64,000 bases of DNA from Cephalopachus bancanus (Eukaryota; Chordata; Mammalia; Primates; Tarsiidae), in the NCBI GenBank assembly GCA_027257055.1, contig JAPVLO010000323.1, positions 569,001 through 633,000 on the forward strand, read 5' to 3'. The stretch's first letter is position 1. Each line of letters begins with the position of its first letter. Position numbers and translations under genes: made by a program. Shown piece after piece: positions 21,646 through 33,059 of the stretch. The notes under the pieces are model-generated. The model worked only from the letters and a program-made list of their open reading frames with translations. It was not told the origin of the DNA and searched no databases.

Positions 21646-22724
21646 CTTTTTAAAAAAACCAGGAACCTACCGTCTCTGCTTATAGGAAAATATCTTATTC
21701 TTGATTAGTTGACCCATTAAACAAACTGATTCTTTCATTCCTTAATCTCTATGAATAAATAAAAACAGTATACAGATATTAAGCAGCATCAAGCATCCCT
21801 GATAGATATAATAATTAAAAACATTTATTTGAAAAATGAAGCATTTCCCAGTAATTACCCAACATTTACCTCAAGTACATTGATTCCCTTGTTGTTATAC
21901 GTACTATTGAATTTATATACAAAAATTTTTTTTGAAAATGAATCTGTGTTTCGTCACATGGTTTCATAATAGACAATCCCAGCAAATGAGCATGCTCCAT
22001 ACATTCATTAGAGTAAACTTGCAAAGCTTTTCTTTGCAGTTTACTGACCTAAGCAGGCTTTAAAAATTTAAACTACTGTCTTTAAATATCTTCTATTTCC
22101 ACAGCCAGAAAGATCTGACAGTTTCTTTTCAGCATTTTGCCTTCATACAGTTGCACTTTTGAATCTAATGAATACCAATGGTGAGTTCACACAACAAGGA
22201 ACAAAATTTATTTTATACATCTTTTCATAGAGGAATAGGTCTGCATTGTTTAGGGACTAAATGTCAAATTCTATTTTTGATATTTATAAATTTTTATCAG
22301 CAATTCGCAGTTATACTTTCTTAAAGATATAAGTCTTTCATAGAAGCAGTGTTTAGCTTTTTCTGAGAGGCCTGGACAGTGTCCATGAGGTCTGTGGGCT
22401 TCTTTCTTGTCTATTTGCATCTCACATCACATGGTTACAGTGTTTCCAGAAGGGTGAATGTATGGAATATCAGAATGTGTTCCCAAATAAGCCAAACCAA
22501 ATATGGGCAAGATTGTCAGTTTTCATTATCTAGTACTCTTCTGTATCTGTTCTTTCTCGAAGATGTGCCCACTTCACTATTATCCTGGGTACCTTGGGAT
22601 AAGCTATTAATGCAATAAATGCAATAGACAAGAATTGTAAGAATTACAAAGGGAGAGCTAATGTATATATACAGATGTATACATTATAGGTTTAGATAAT
22701 TTAAAAAGGCATATATGTTCCTTA
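21646..22724. other. No gene or repeat recognised
   Basis: About 1.1 kb of AT-rich sequence. An open frame of 79 codons at 22379-22618 has no domain. TTTCCACAGCCAGAAAGATC near 22097 is an acceptor-like tract with no supporting frame. Confidence 0.45.
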
Positions 22725-22760
22725 TATGTGTATATGTGTGTGTGTGTGCATGTGTGGGTG
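22725..22760. repeat. (TG)n microsatellite, impure
   Basis: TATGTGTATATGTG followed by seven TG units and a CATGTGTGGG end. Confidence 0.9.
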
Positions 22761-22789
22761 AGGCTAACTAGTCTGGAATACTGGAAAGG

Positions 22790-23020
22790 GCAAAATACAT
22801 GAAACCAAAGATCTGGATACCAATCTCACTTCTGCTGCTTATAAGCCAGGTCACTCTGGGTAAATGACTTCAAGATCTGAGCTTCAGTTTAATGCTGTGT
22901 GAAACTCGTGTTGTTATGTTTATCCCTTCTACATTCTCTGACAGAATTATAAGAATCAAATGGGATTTTATATGTGAAAGAATTTTGTCAAGTGTAAAGC
23001 ATTTATTCGATACAAGTTAG
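22790..23020 (+). mobile_element. MIR SINE
   Basis: TCACTTCTGCTGCTTATAAG, GGTCACTCTGGGTAAATGAC, GAGCTTCAGTTTAATGCTG and AAGAATCAAATGGGATTTTA follow the MIR core, with a diverged tail. Confidence 0.7.
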
Positions 23021-23629
23021 TGTTCATCGATTTTTTTTTTAAAGCAACTACAATGTGCCATATTAAAAATATACACAAGACACGGTCCTCAGCAACTCTC
23101 CTTCAGGGCAAGTTAACCTAAATGGAGGTGGGAGCAAAGAGGAATGGTCAGATAAACAGAAACATATACAGTATGAAAAGCCTGATATTAATTTTTATTG
23201 GTACACGTTATTTTGGAAATATGGAAAAGGGCCTTATAGCCCAGTGTGTAGGGGAAGGAAGATGAGAAGGTTTCTCGACGAAATGTTGCCTGGGTTCAGT
23301 CTTGAAGAGTGGGAAGGAATTAAAGGAGTAAAGCAGGAAGCGTCAGAGAACAAAAGCCATTTCAAACAGAGAAACAGCATGAGCACAGATAAGGAAGGCA
23401 CAGACTGTGTCGAGAATCAATAAATATTTCATTATTATTGGGCAGTAAAAGGTAAAGGGAGTCAGGAAGTGGTAAGACAGGTAAGGAACTGCTTGGGGTG
23501 AGTTTGTTTATTCTAGAGAAGAATGAAAACCATTGCTGGGTTACAAGCAGGAGAGTTGTGTGGACAGATTTCCATTTTTGAAAAATCACCCTGACTTTAT
23601 GTATGTGATAGATTTAAAGGGCATAAGAC

Positions 23630-23631
<2 letters not shown>

Positions 23632-23677
<46 letters not shown>
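23632..23677. repeat. (GA)n microsatellite
   Basis: About 23 uninterrupted GA units inside the L2 fragment. Confidence 0.97.
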
Positions 23678-23679
<2 letters not shown>

Positions 23680-23702
23680 CCAGCTCTGTTCTCATAGAAT
23701 AG

Positions 23703-23921
23703 GTCAAGATTTCAGCCTTGGCATTATTAACACATTTGAACTGGACAATTCTTTACTGGGGGTCAGGGGAGTTGGACTGTGCATTATAGGGTGTTTTGCA
23801 TCTCTGGCCTCTACTAACTGAATGCTGACAGTACCCGGCTTCTACCTCTAGATGTAAAATCACCTTCAGATGTTTTCAAATGTCTCCTGGGAGGCACAGT
23901 CCCCCTGGTGGAGAACCATTG
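23703..23921. mobile_element. hAT-type non-autonomous element
   Basis: CTTGGCATTATTAACACATT, GGACAATTCTTTACTGGGGG, TGTGCATTATAGGGTGTTTT, TCTGGCCTCTACTAACTGAA and CCCTGGTGGAGAACCATTG match a short hAT-Charlie MITE, ending in the typical GAGAACCATTG inverted repeat. It sits within the antisense L2. Confidence 0.65.
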
Positions 23922-24225
23922 GTTTGGGAGAAAGTTGTGAAGGGTCACTCTAGTACTTGGTAATTGGTAATAGGACTAGAGGTTAGATGAAAGACTCTGG
24001 GAGAGTTTAGAAAGCAAAACAAATAGTTCTTAATGATTGATTTGTTGGAGAGAAGAGAAAGAAGGAGGCGTCCAGAATGAATCATAGATTTTTGGCCTTG
24101 TTGGCTGGATTGTTGTGCCTTCTACTGAGGTGTATAATAAAAGAGGGTGGGCATCAAAGTGATGCCCAAGATTTTGGCAACAAGGATGTCACTGGGGTTC
24201 TTCCTTATGTTCAGCATCTGTAGAT

Positions 24226-25284
24226 TTGACAAAGATCAAACATTTTAAAAATCTTTTATATCAACTAGAGTAAAGGTGAGAAAAAATTACTGGGAGAAGG
24301 GGAAAAGGAGAGAATGAATGAATGAATAGTTCTGTTGAATAGATAAGGAAATATTAGGCTTATAGAGGCTATGAAATTGCCTAGCCTCAGAGAACAAAGG
24401 AGAAAGAGGTATTTGCATAAGCCTTCCCACTTTAGCAGTAGTGATACATTGGTTGCTTAAGGGAGTGAAATTGGGGGGAAAATGGAACAGCAGTGAGTTG
24501 AATGTAAATTCAAGGTACGTTAGCCATAGCCCAGATTTTGTTTTGTTGTTTTACTTTTTATTATTATTCGTAGGTTTGGGAAGCGGAGAAAATAAGTTTT
24601 ATGGTAACAAGGGAGGTCTTGAGGAGCAAGTACCTCTCAAAATGTGAGCGATTTAAGCTTGTTTAGGGACTAAGAGATTGGGACATATGGTAGGAGAAAA
24701 TAGTGACTCCAAGAATACTGAGAATAAGAAGGGTCCAAAGAAATGAGTTTATTCTGGAATAAGACTGGAAGAAGGAAAGGAAGGAAAGAGGCATATGTCA
24801 TTATTATGTTTAAATGTGTAGTTAGAAAATAAATAAATAAACAAACAAATCAATGTGTAGTTAGGCGTTCTGAAGGCTGAGGAAGATTATGACTGATGAC
24901 TTAATTTTTGTAATAAGGAGGGACTCTGATCATCTCCTAAGAGGGAGAACAATGGATGTCATGAAGACTAGAATTACTCAGGAGGAACTAACCAAAACTA
25001 AAAGGAAGAAAGGCAGAGCCGCATTTAAAGAATCTGAATGTGTGGATTTATGGCTTTTTTTCCTTAAGCAACTAACTAATGCCTGGGTACAGAAGCAGAG
25101 AGAGCACATTATAACAGTGATATGAGTTGAAATTTGCTATGTGGATATGATGGAAGTGCTGGACTCTAAGCGGAATCAAAGGTGTTGATGAGATAGTTGC
25201 TCAGTTGATTAGTCATGAGGTTCAGGATGGGAAAAATAGAAGAGTCCAGTTCGATGATTTACTAGCAGCTGGAATCTGGCCAAG
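24226..25284. other. No confident gene; purine-rich, perhaps more antisense L2
   Basis: Purine-rich sequence consistent with a very diverged continuation of the L2, but no block is certain. Short A-rich tandem units (AAATAAATAAACAAACAAA) lie at 24828-24848. A 78-codon frame at 24889-25125 is lysine- and arginine-rich because of base composition. Confidence 0.35.
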
Positions 25285-25297
25285 TTGCTAGAGATAT

Positions 25298-25702
25298 ATA
25301 TATTTTTAATTTATCAATATTTTTTATTATGATATTGTGGAGTACAGTTAAGGGTTAGGTATACAAATATGTTTCGTTCAGGCACCCTGCTGATAAGAGG
25401 TGTTTCCCCGTCCCCAGACAGATGTTTGCTACCATTAATCCCATCTCCCTCCCCCCCATAGTTTCCCACGACTGTCAGTCATTTTCTTATAGTATTACGT
25501 TGGATGTTCAAGGTCCATTACATTGGATGTTCAAGGTTCTCACAAGTGAGAACATGTGATACTCGGATCTTTGTTTCTGTGAGAGGTCACTCAGTATTAT
25601 AGACTCTAGTTCCATCCAGGTTGCTGTGAAAATTCATGATTTTGTTCTTTTTTTAATGGCTGCGTAGTATTCCATCGTGTATATGTACCACATTTTTTTT
25701 AA
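25298..25702 (-). mobile_element. L1 3' end, antisense, complete truncated insertion
   Basis: GGAGTACAGTTAAGGGTTAG, GCACCCTGCTGATAAGAGG and GTAGTATTCCATCGTGTATA identify the young L1 lineage. The 13-bp TTGCTAGAGATAT at 25285-25297 and 25703-25715 is the target duplication. A 23-bp tandem duplication lies at 25494-25539. It is close to the L1 end at position 1 in sequence. Confidence 0.93.
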
Positions 25703-25724
25703 TTGCTAGAGATATTGTATGTGA

Positions 25725-26030
25725 AAAGTTTCTAAAATGGTACCTGGCACATAATAGAAGCCCAACAAATATTAGTTTCCTTCCTCTTTTCCCTTTTAGA
25801 AGAAGTTAGAAAAAGATTGAGAGGCTAGTACCACCAAGTTACTTGCTGGCTACCTTGAGCAAGTGACCTATTCAGTGACTTAGTTTCTTTATCTGTAAAA
25901 CAAGCATAATAATAATAATTGCCTTTCCTCCTCTATCTCAAGGAGTCATTTTAAGTTGTAAAGTAATCAAGGTGAAACTGAAATTAGTGTACATTGTAAA
26001 GTACTAGAGAAATGTTAAGTTATCATGACC
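25725..26030 (+). mobile_element. Two MIR pieces (25725-25790, 25845-26030)
   Basis: The first is a MIR tail (GGTACCTGGCACATAATAG, then CAACAAATATTAG). The second is a MIR core (CCTTGAGCAAGTGACC, TTTCTTTATCTGTAAAAC, then a run of AATAAT). Both are in the same orientation. Confidence 0.65.
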
Positions 26031-26238
26031 ACAAGCCCACACTATGTAGTAGTCATGTACATTTCATGATTATAATGAGAAGATACAGTTGAGTGATACT
26101 TGTGAGTGAAGATGTATTTCCCCATATCATATCTGGTTGTCAGAAATTGTTACCTAGGTTGAAATAATAGAAGTGGCATGTATCTTATTCTAGAATTATG
26201 GAAAAATATGGTGGCTATGTCATTAAGCTATTAATATA

Positions 26239-26527
26239 TATTTTTTTTAGTTGGAGTCTCACTCTTGTCACTCAGGCTGGAGTGCAATGGCACTCTCATG
26301 GCTGCTGCAGCCTTGACCTGCTGGGCTCAGGCAATCCTTCCACCTCAGCCTTCCAAGTAGCTGGAAACAGATGCATGCCACCATGCTTGGCTAGTTTTTG
26401 TGACTTATTGTAGAGATGAGGTCTCATCAAGTTGCCCAGTCTGGTCTCAAACCTCCGGGGTCAGGCAGTCCTCTTGCCTCAGACTCCCAAAATGCTGGGA
26501 TTACAGGTTGAGCCACCGTGCGTGGCC
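26239..26527 (-). mobile_element. Alu, antisense, older
   Basis: A full dimer, more diverged than its neighbours (GGCACTCTCATGGCTGCTGC in the right arm). TAATATA at 26232-26238 and 26528-26534 flanks it. Confidence 0.9.
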
Positions 26528-26534
26528 TAATATA

Positions 26535-28299
26535 ATTATTATAATATAGGCTAGAAGGTGCAAAATGTGATTTGGGAAATAGTTGAGTGGTTAATGGTGA
26601 GGACTGGTGGAAGACTGACTCATAATCCACCAGGTTAATTGGTGGGGGAAGTTACAGGGAAACAGCTGCTAGTCAAGCAGATCCAGGTCAAGAAAAGACT
26701 GAACTCATATCGGGGAAATGCTTGTGACAGTGAGATATAAATTCTGTGTCAATCCACTCCTAGGAACTGACTCTGCTTTATCCTTCCAAGAGGAGCAGTT
26801 GCCATTTGTAAGGCCAAGAGTAAGGAAAAGATAAATCATTTCTCTGGCATATCTTTACTTATTTACTTCATATATTAGCTTTAGGAATAGTATAATTTCA
26901 GGAAGCCCAAGGACGTCTTTCCACCTGCTTGATGATATCAGAATTGCCAAAGACTCACTTAAAATGGAAAAGTCTGGTTAAAATAATAGTTTGAAATTCA
27001 TCCACACCATAGAGTTGAATACATAATTCTTACTTTGATTCAGGGAAGAGTCCAACTCAACATAGAACTTCTGAAATAGGGGCTGAGGAGGGGAGAAACC
27101 ACCAGTGAGAGAGGAAGGACCACAGAAAAAGGAGATTGGAAATGCTAGAGATAAACCAAACTGATTTCACAAGTTAATTCTTTTTTTTAAGCCATCACAT
27201 TGCTCTTCCCCAGTCTCTCCAACCAAATGTTTTTAAAGCTTGTATTTGTTACTAAGGGGTATCATTAGTCATGGATTGTGATTATTTTTGTATTCTACCC
27301 AAGAGCAATAGGTAATTCTACCAGAGAATGGTCTTAAAAACATTTTAAAAGTTTATTTCTAATAATTGTCAGTTGAAAAAATACCCATTCTAAAATAAAA
27401 ACAACTTTATTGAATGCTAGCAAAAATGTAGGACAAGTTATCTAAACTTTTTCAGCTTCTGTATCTCCTCAAAAAATGAAAGAACTGGATGAGCTGATTT
27501 CGAAAAATCCCTACTGGCTCTAGGTTTCTACTCCTCGTGCTACAGACTGGAAAATGTATTAGGCAATGTCAAGATCCACTTTACTCAATAGTTGCCAACC
27601 AAAATATAAGGTGGTATATCAACCAAATTGGCTTCAGTCCAAGAGTTCAGTCTGTTGATAAATGACATGAGATATCGGAAAAACCCAAAGTTTTCCATCC
27701 ATCTTGGGAAAAAAACAAAAACAAAGCAATTGGAAGAAAGCAGGTGAAAGATTCTCTCCCCTTATGAATTAAAGTCTTACCTAACAGAGATTAATTTAGT
27801 TTGCTTATATGTACAATTCAGTTTTGGTTTCTTGCTACTTAAGATGTTACAATAATGAGGAAAGTCATAAAAATATATTGACTCATTCCAACAGAATTTT
27901 CAAACCCAACAAATGAAGGTCACTTCATATTCACAATTTCAGGACTGTGATTTTTGTTTTCCCTAGTCTTAGTAATCTGATGGTGGACAATCAGTATAAC
28001 TTACAAGTCATGTAAAGCTATACATATAACTAGTTTAAATACCTTTAAATGTCCAAATTTGTGGAGTGATCATATGTTTGTTTTCATCTGCCTGATGACA
28101 GATAACAAGTAGATCATTATTAGCTATTTGTAACTCATAAACACAGTCTTGTTCATAAAATTATAAGTATTTTAAATTATTTTTCTTTTGAGAGCTCTAA
28201 AAGTATTTTCTCAGGTGATCTCATGTGTCTCAGAAAAGTTACTTTGCTTTCTTGGGTCACCATAGAAGCAAGGAAGTCATTTTCATTTCCACGTACAAT
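26535..28299. other. 1.8 kb with no gene or repeat recognised
   Basis: AT-rich, no open frame above about 60 codons, and no blocks that resemble L1, L2, MIR or LTRs. Confidence 0.45.
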
Positions 28300-28710
28300 A
28301 AATCAATCAACATTTATAGAACACCTATTTTGTTCTGGGCCTTAGGCTAAGCAATGTGGTGGATACAATGATGAATAAGATATGATCTCTGCCCTCAAGG
28401 CAAGCCAGGCTCTTAGACAAAAGGATACCAAACAGACAATACAGGGCAGCATATGATAAGTGGAAAATGAGTGGCCTGGGAAATACGAATTCTAGTGCTT
28501 TAGAGGTGGGAGAGAGCATTTTGGCCTGAGGTGGTTAGAGAGGCCTCCAGGGATGTGTGGAAGATGACCTGGACCTTCGAGGATTGATGGTTTGAGACAA
28601 GTAAGCAGAGACGGGCCAAGCACACCAGGCAGAAGAAATGGAGTGAAGAGTGATCGAGCAGTGTTAGTACTTCACCAAGGAAGTAAATAGGCCATTATGA
28701 TGTCAGGGTT
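28300..28710 (-). mobile_element. L2 LINE 3' end, antisense
   Basis: CAATCAACATTTATAGAACAC, GGATACAATGATGAATAAGA, TCTCTGCCCTCAAGGCAAGC, GAGAGGCCTCCAGGGATG and GGAAGATGACCTGGACC run in the order of the reversed L2 3' UTR and ORF2 end. A (GA)n run follows at 28850-28871, outside the element. Confidence 0.7.
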
Positions 28711-28949
28711 GTGCACAGGGCAAAGAGCTGGTCTATACCTTAATTAAAGATAGGCAGATGGATGATAGCAGAGGCTACTCTGGGAAGGTCAAATACAAGA
28801 CTCATTTGCAACTTAGATGCACCAATAGTGAGCCCTGATCCTCTGGCTCAGAGAGAGAGAGAGAGAGAGACAGAGGTCCAGAGATTAGCACCTGGGTACA
28901 GGCAGCTTCCTGGGAGCGATTCTTCCAACATGGAGGCAGAATCTTGGGG

Positions 28950-29070
28950 TGAAGGAGCTCTGAAACCTGAGCTTTGCTGCCAACTCATTCTATAACTTCC
29001 AGAAAGTCACTTGTTTAACTGTGCCTCAGAACCCTCACCTTTCAGATGACTTGCTTGAACTGAATAACAT
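28950..29070 (+). mobile_element. MIR SINE fragment
   Basis: AAACCTGAGCTTTGCTGCC, ACTTCCAGAAAGTCACTTG and TTTAACTGTGCCTCAGAACC match the middle of a MIR. Confidence 0.55.
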
Positions 29071-29153
29071 TGAAGTCTCCTTCCGTTTGTGTTTCTTTTG
29101 TGTGTCTCTGTGACAGAAACTCATCTTAATCCTCAACTATAGTATTTTTTAAA

Positions 29154-29440
29154 ATAAAATTTTATTTATTTATTTTTCGAGTCGGGTCTTACTCTGTCCT
29201 CCAGCTGGAGCGCATTGGCATGACTGTAGCTCACTGCAGCCTTGATCTCCTGGGCTTAGGCGATTCTTCCACCTCAGCCTTCCTAGTAGCTGGGACTACA
29301 GATGCACACCTGGCTAATTTTTAAATTTTTTTCTAGAGACAAGTTCTCTTTATTTTGCCCAGGCTGGTCTTGAATGGGCTCAAGCCATCCTTCCACCTCA
29401 AAGTGCTGGGATTACAGGAATAAGCCGCTGCACCCAGCCT
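29154..29440 (-). mobile_element. Alu (AluJ-like age), antisense
   Basis: GGCATGACTGTAGCTCACTGC and AGTGCTGGGATTACAGGAAT belong to the oldest, pan-primate Alu layer. The flanking TATAGTAT-TTTTTAAA (29138-29153, 29441-29458) is a target duplication with small differences. Confidence 0.88.
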
Positions 29441-29566
29441 TATAGTATACTTTTTAAAGACCATGTTAATTATCAAGGCTTTTCAATTATATCTATAGTA
29501 ACTAAATGAAATAAAAACAATTTTTACATATGGTCCTTATTAACTACAGGTGAAAACAATGTAAGC

Positions 29567-30039
29567 TGTTAGCGAGAAGACAGAGAGATCGTGACACCGA
29601 GACTATTATAGGAAGTGGCACTTTATTATACCGGCTGGGTCAGCAGGCTTGAGGGGCTAATGCTTCCAGGTCAAGCCCTGCAGAACAGAAGAGGAGGGGT
29701 CTTATACCCTTGTTTAGGTAAGGGAGGGGGTCGTGTTGAGTGATTACACATTTTCTTTGGAATCTTACAAGGCTGTACCCAGCTAAATCAGATTTTTCAA
29801 AGAACAAATGGTCTCCAGGAAATGCAAGGCAGCAGGGTCTGCGAGCAGGGTTGTCAACTTCACAGGAGGAGTTTTGGATAAGTCTGTGAATTAGTTACTC
29901 TTTTGCATTTCCATGAGAGCCATTAGTCTCTGGCCATTTGGCCTTTTTAAACAAAACCGGCCTGGCGGGTCTTTAGAGCTTACCGCTTGGCTTTCAAAAG
30001 GACATACCTTTAACTGCTACCAACCCCCTTCCTGCCACA
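29567..30039 (-). mobile_element. Solo LTR of an endogenous retrovirus, antisense
   Basis: 473 bp that on the minus strand starts TGTGGCAGGAAGG and ends CGCTAACA, so it has the TG...CA form of an LTR. In minus-strand order there are a U3, a TATA box (GGGTATAAGACCCC, about 29699-29712), an R region, a poly(A) signal (GGTATAATAAAGTGCC, about 29616-29631) and a U5 with GTCTCGGTGTCACGATCTC. No gag, pol or env sequence is adjacent. The flanking 6-mers GTAAGC and TCAAGC could be a decayed target duplication. Family and class are not assigned. Confidence 0.7.
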
Positions 30040-30054
30040 TCAAGCTAATGGTTG

Positions 30055-30280
30055 ATACTACAACCTGGGTTCAAATTCTAGTCTGCTCACACAGTGGCTT
30101 TGTGACCTTGAGAAAGTTACTTAAGTTTTCTAAACCTCAGGTCACCTTATCTGTTAAAAGAGGATAACAATAGTATCTATTGCATCTACAGATAATAATT
30201 TACTACAAGATTATACATGAAAATGCTTAGCATGGAGTCTGGCATGTGGAAAGTATTCAACAAATGCTAGTTCTTTTATC
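30055..30280 (+). mobile_element. MIR SINE, well preserved
   Basis: CCTGGGTTCAAATTCTAGTC, GCTTTGTGACCTTGAGAAAG, CCTTATCTGTTAAAAGAGG, AATGCTTAGCATGGAGTCTG and AGTATTCAACAAATGCTAG cover nearly a full MIR. Confidence 0.85.
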
Positions 30281-31889
30281 TTTTATTATACTTATTAATA
30301 TAATACTGTTAGCTATTGTTGTCACTTCCTAACTTTTTAAAATGATTTTGAAGAATTAAGTGACATGGGAATTATATTATCAGGTAATTATAAATCTGGA
30401 AGTGTGTACACATGATAGACTGACAAAAAATGATAGAAAGGAACCCACTAAGACTAGAATTTGAGGCAGAAAATAACTAAAGTTTAAAATAGGAAGGAGC
30501 TAAGTGCCTGGAGATAAATGATTGGAAACAGAGGTATCCAGCAAAAGGCAGAAATGCCTCAAAAGCCCTAGAGTCATAGTAAACAGCACCTGGAAACTGA
30601 ACCTGCAAAGTGATAAGATGATAGAGTTCTGGATACCTGATTATTAGAAAGGTGTTAACCAACAAGAAAGAATGGAAAGTAGAAAAAGAGGGCTCGAGGG
30701 ACCAAAATTTGATTGAAGATTTTTGAAAACTAGACATCTGTATCACCGAGAAGCGTATCTGTCTTACAATATGCTTGTCAGGCATACGGATCGGAAAGGT
30801 GGAAGCATCAGAGAGGGAGATGAGATAAAAGGGTAAGGTGGGCAAATGTCCTCTCCCTGCCTGTGGTGGGATCAATTTGAGGAAAGAAAAACATTTCTAA
30901 TGGCCAGGTTCCCTGAGGGCGTGATAGAAGCCATTTACATCCGTCAGGACAAAGCCCTGGAGAACACACTGTGGGGAATCCTCTGCAATTGGTGGGAACT
31001 AGACAAAGTAATGTTTCCAGTAAGTGTGGAGCCAGTTAAAATCTCAACACTCTCTTTGCAGGAGGCCACTGGGACTCAAGAGAAAGAACAGCCTGTTGCA
31101 TTAAAAGAGTTAATATTTGCATAGTAGTTAGAATAGCGTGTGATGGAAATTTAGTGCTCTATAAATGTTTGCCAAATAAATGAATTTATAATTTCTGAAA
31201 ATATTTGGCAGTGAAATCAGAAATTGCTAGTCTTGCTTCAGGGATGAACAAATTTAATTGCCAACAGAGAGGCCATAGATTATAAAATTAAGCCAAGAAA
31301 ATTCTGTGGAAGCAGTGCGGATGCTGTGCCATGACTTTACCAGTATTGCCAGGGCTGGAGGTCTATTCGTAGAACTCCTGCCTTCAGGCAGCAGGCAAAA
31401 CAAAAAGTGTTAGAAAGAAAGCTAAACAAAATTTTGCAGGATTTCTGATCTGAAAGAGTATTATTATGAGAGCCTCTGGGATACTAAGTCCCTCTCATCT
31501 TCTTCATTAAACATTCACTTCGCATTTGCTGAGAGTTTACTGTTGACCATGAACCTTTGGTTGCTCTGCCTCTGCACAACTGCTAACACACATCTGCATG
31601 CCATCTGTGCCATTATCCCAACAATTCAAGAGGGTCAGGCTTAAAAAGGACCACCTTTTTCCATAGGAAGCTATGTTGGGCTTATTGCCAGATAAACATC
31701 CACCTTAGAGGGAAATTTGATTATCAATATTATAGGTTATTTTCTCTTCTAGAGATCTCCCAGTTGCCTTCCAACACTTTCAAGGCATTTGTTTTGTCTT
31801 GTTCATTTTTTCTCTCAAAGAAAATTGAGAAAGCTTTGTTTAGGCCTTCTTTTTCTTCATCCCAAATGATCATTTATGGAAATCCCAAC
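30281..31889. other. 1.6 kb with no confident gene or repeat
   Basis: Holds the second longest open frame on the minus strand (132 codons, 30477-30875), rich in Phe, Ser and Leu with no domain I recognise. A short L2-like tail (GCTCTATAAATGTTTGCC) occurs near 31155. The 30840-31130 stretch is more GC-balanced and might be conserved. No splice signals make a convincing exon. Confidence 0.4.
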
Positions 31890-32640
31890 TGAAAGAACAT
31901 AACATGGATTTAATACACCAATGAAAGAACATAACATGAATTTAATATGCCCGATGAGCAGACATTTTAGCATTGTCTAAATCTCATGTTTTTCTAGCAG
32001 TTCACTTTACTGACCCTCTAATAATTAGTCAAGGACAGAACCGGTTTCTCAGAAGTAGCTATTGGTAGTTGCTTTACAACTCCCTCACCAGCTTGTTTTG
32101 TACTAATTAGCTTTTCTATTTCAAGTATTTGCCTGCACCCATAAGACCCAAGTTTACCTAATCAGTCCTTCATGACCTTTGTGGCAGACAGACCCCACAA
32201 CCATGGCAGCAATCACGTGACTAACCCATCCATCTGCCTTCTGTCCATCACCTGTCATCAATACCTGCACTTACCTGTCCCTTCGTGATGACGTGGAGCA
32301 GATCACCACCCAATCATCTTAACGACCTTCCTCCACCAAAGGGACTCAACCATGAGCAGCCAGTCACCATTGCCTTACTAGACTCTAGTGTGGCCATGTA
32401 CTCTTGGAACTATGGCTGTCGCCATGTTTCCTGGCTTTGGCCCCCTTCCTTACCTTGGGGAGGTAAATTTCTTTCTTTCTCTCTTACTCTTTCTCTAATT
32501 TACTTTCTAAATAAACTATATTTTCTAATCTAACTTCCATGCAATTCTTTGCATCTTTCACGTGGCATCAGATTACACACCAGACACCACCCACAAACCC
32601 AGTGGGCCTTACCTAACATTGTGGAGGCCCCTGCTGAGAA
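31890..32640 (+). mobile_element. LTR-like stretch (candidate ERV LTR)
   Basis: Begins with a two-copy 32-bp tandem unit (31890-31946). Later there are a CT-rich tract and a poly(A) signal in TTTCTAAATAAACTATATTT (about 32505), followed by a non-repetitive CCATGCAATTCTTTGCATC block. This order resembles U3-R-U5. I see no certain TG/CA ends, no TATA box and no target duplication, so the call is tentative. Confidence 0.3.
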
Positions 32641-33059
32641 CCTGACCTAACCCTATTGTCCTATAGGTGATTAGATCAATTTGAAATTATGTTGGTACTG
32701 GATCAGTATTCCTAGACATTTTTCTAAAACCAGAGTGTCTAACTGACTATCTCAGATTCAACATCCTGAGGAAGAGTGGTAGAGACATTACAATGAATGC
32801 TGACAAAGGCCCATAGCCAACGCTTTGTTTATAAAAGACTTGTGCTGTCCTTTGTGATTCTTACAGCTGGTAAGTTAGGGAATATTGCCATTATTTTTCT
32901 TATTTTTACTTAAAGATAGCTAAACATATCTTGGAGTTAAGCAATTTGTCTGGTAGAGCTAGAAATTTAATCCAGGACTTTTGATAAAAGTTACGAGCTC
33001 TTTCTCCTTCTTAGGGTTGAATTTGATGTCCACGTATATAGATTGTATTTACAAATTTC
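32641..33059. other. No gene or repeat recognised
   Basis: About 420 bp of AT-rich sequence with a MIR-like CCATTATTTTTCTTATTTTT tail at best. Confidence 0.4.

Larger units (their letters stand above)
23225..24225 (-). mobile_element. L2 LINE, antisense, interrupted by (GA)n and a hAT element
   Basis: CAGTCTTGAAGAGTGGGAAG, AACAGCATGAGCACAGATAA, ATCACCCTGACTTTATG and GATGCCCAAGATTTTGGC are blocks of reverse-complement L2 ORF2. The order is right but divergence is high and the boundaries are approximate. Confidence 0.55.

Noticed and set aside
23632..23677. (GA)n as a GAGA-type regulatory site
   Set aside because: A plain microsatellite with no sign of function.
30477..30875. 132-codon minus-strand frame considered as a gene
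   Set aside because: No domain, no start context and no splice signals; the composition matches translated non-coding DNA. It is noted only within the unassigned stretch.
32285..32533. Plus-strand frame of 82 codons in the LTR-like stretch
   Set aside because: It has no retroviral or host domain and its end is a CT-rich tract; it is treated as part of the LTR-like sequence.
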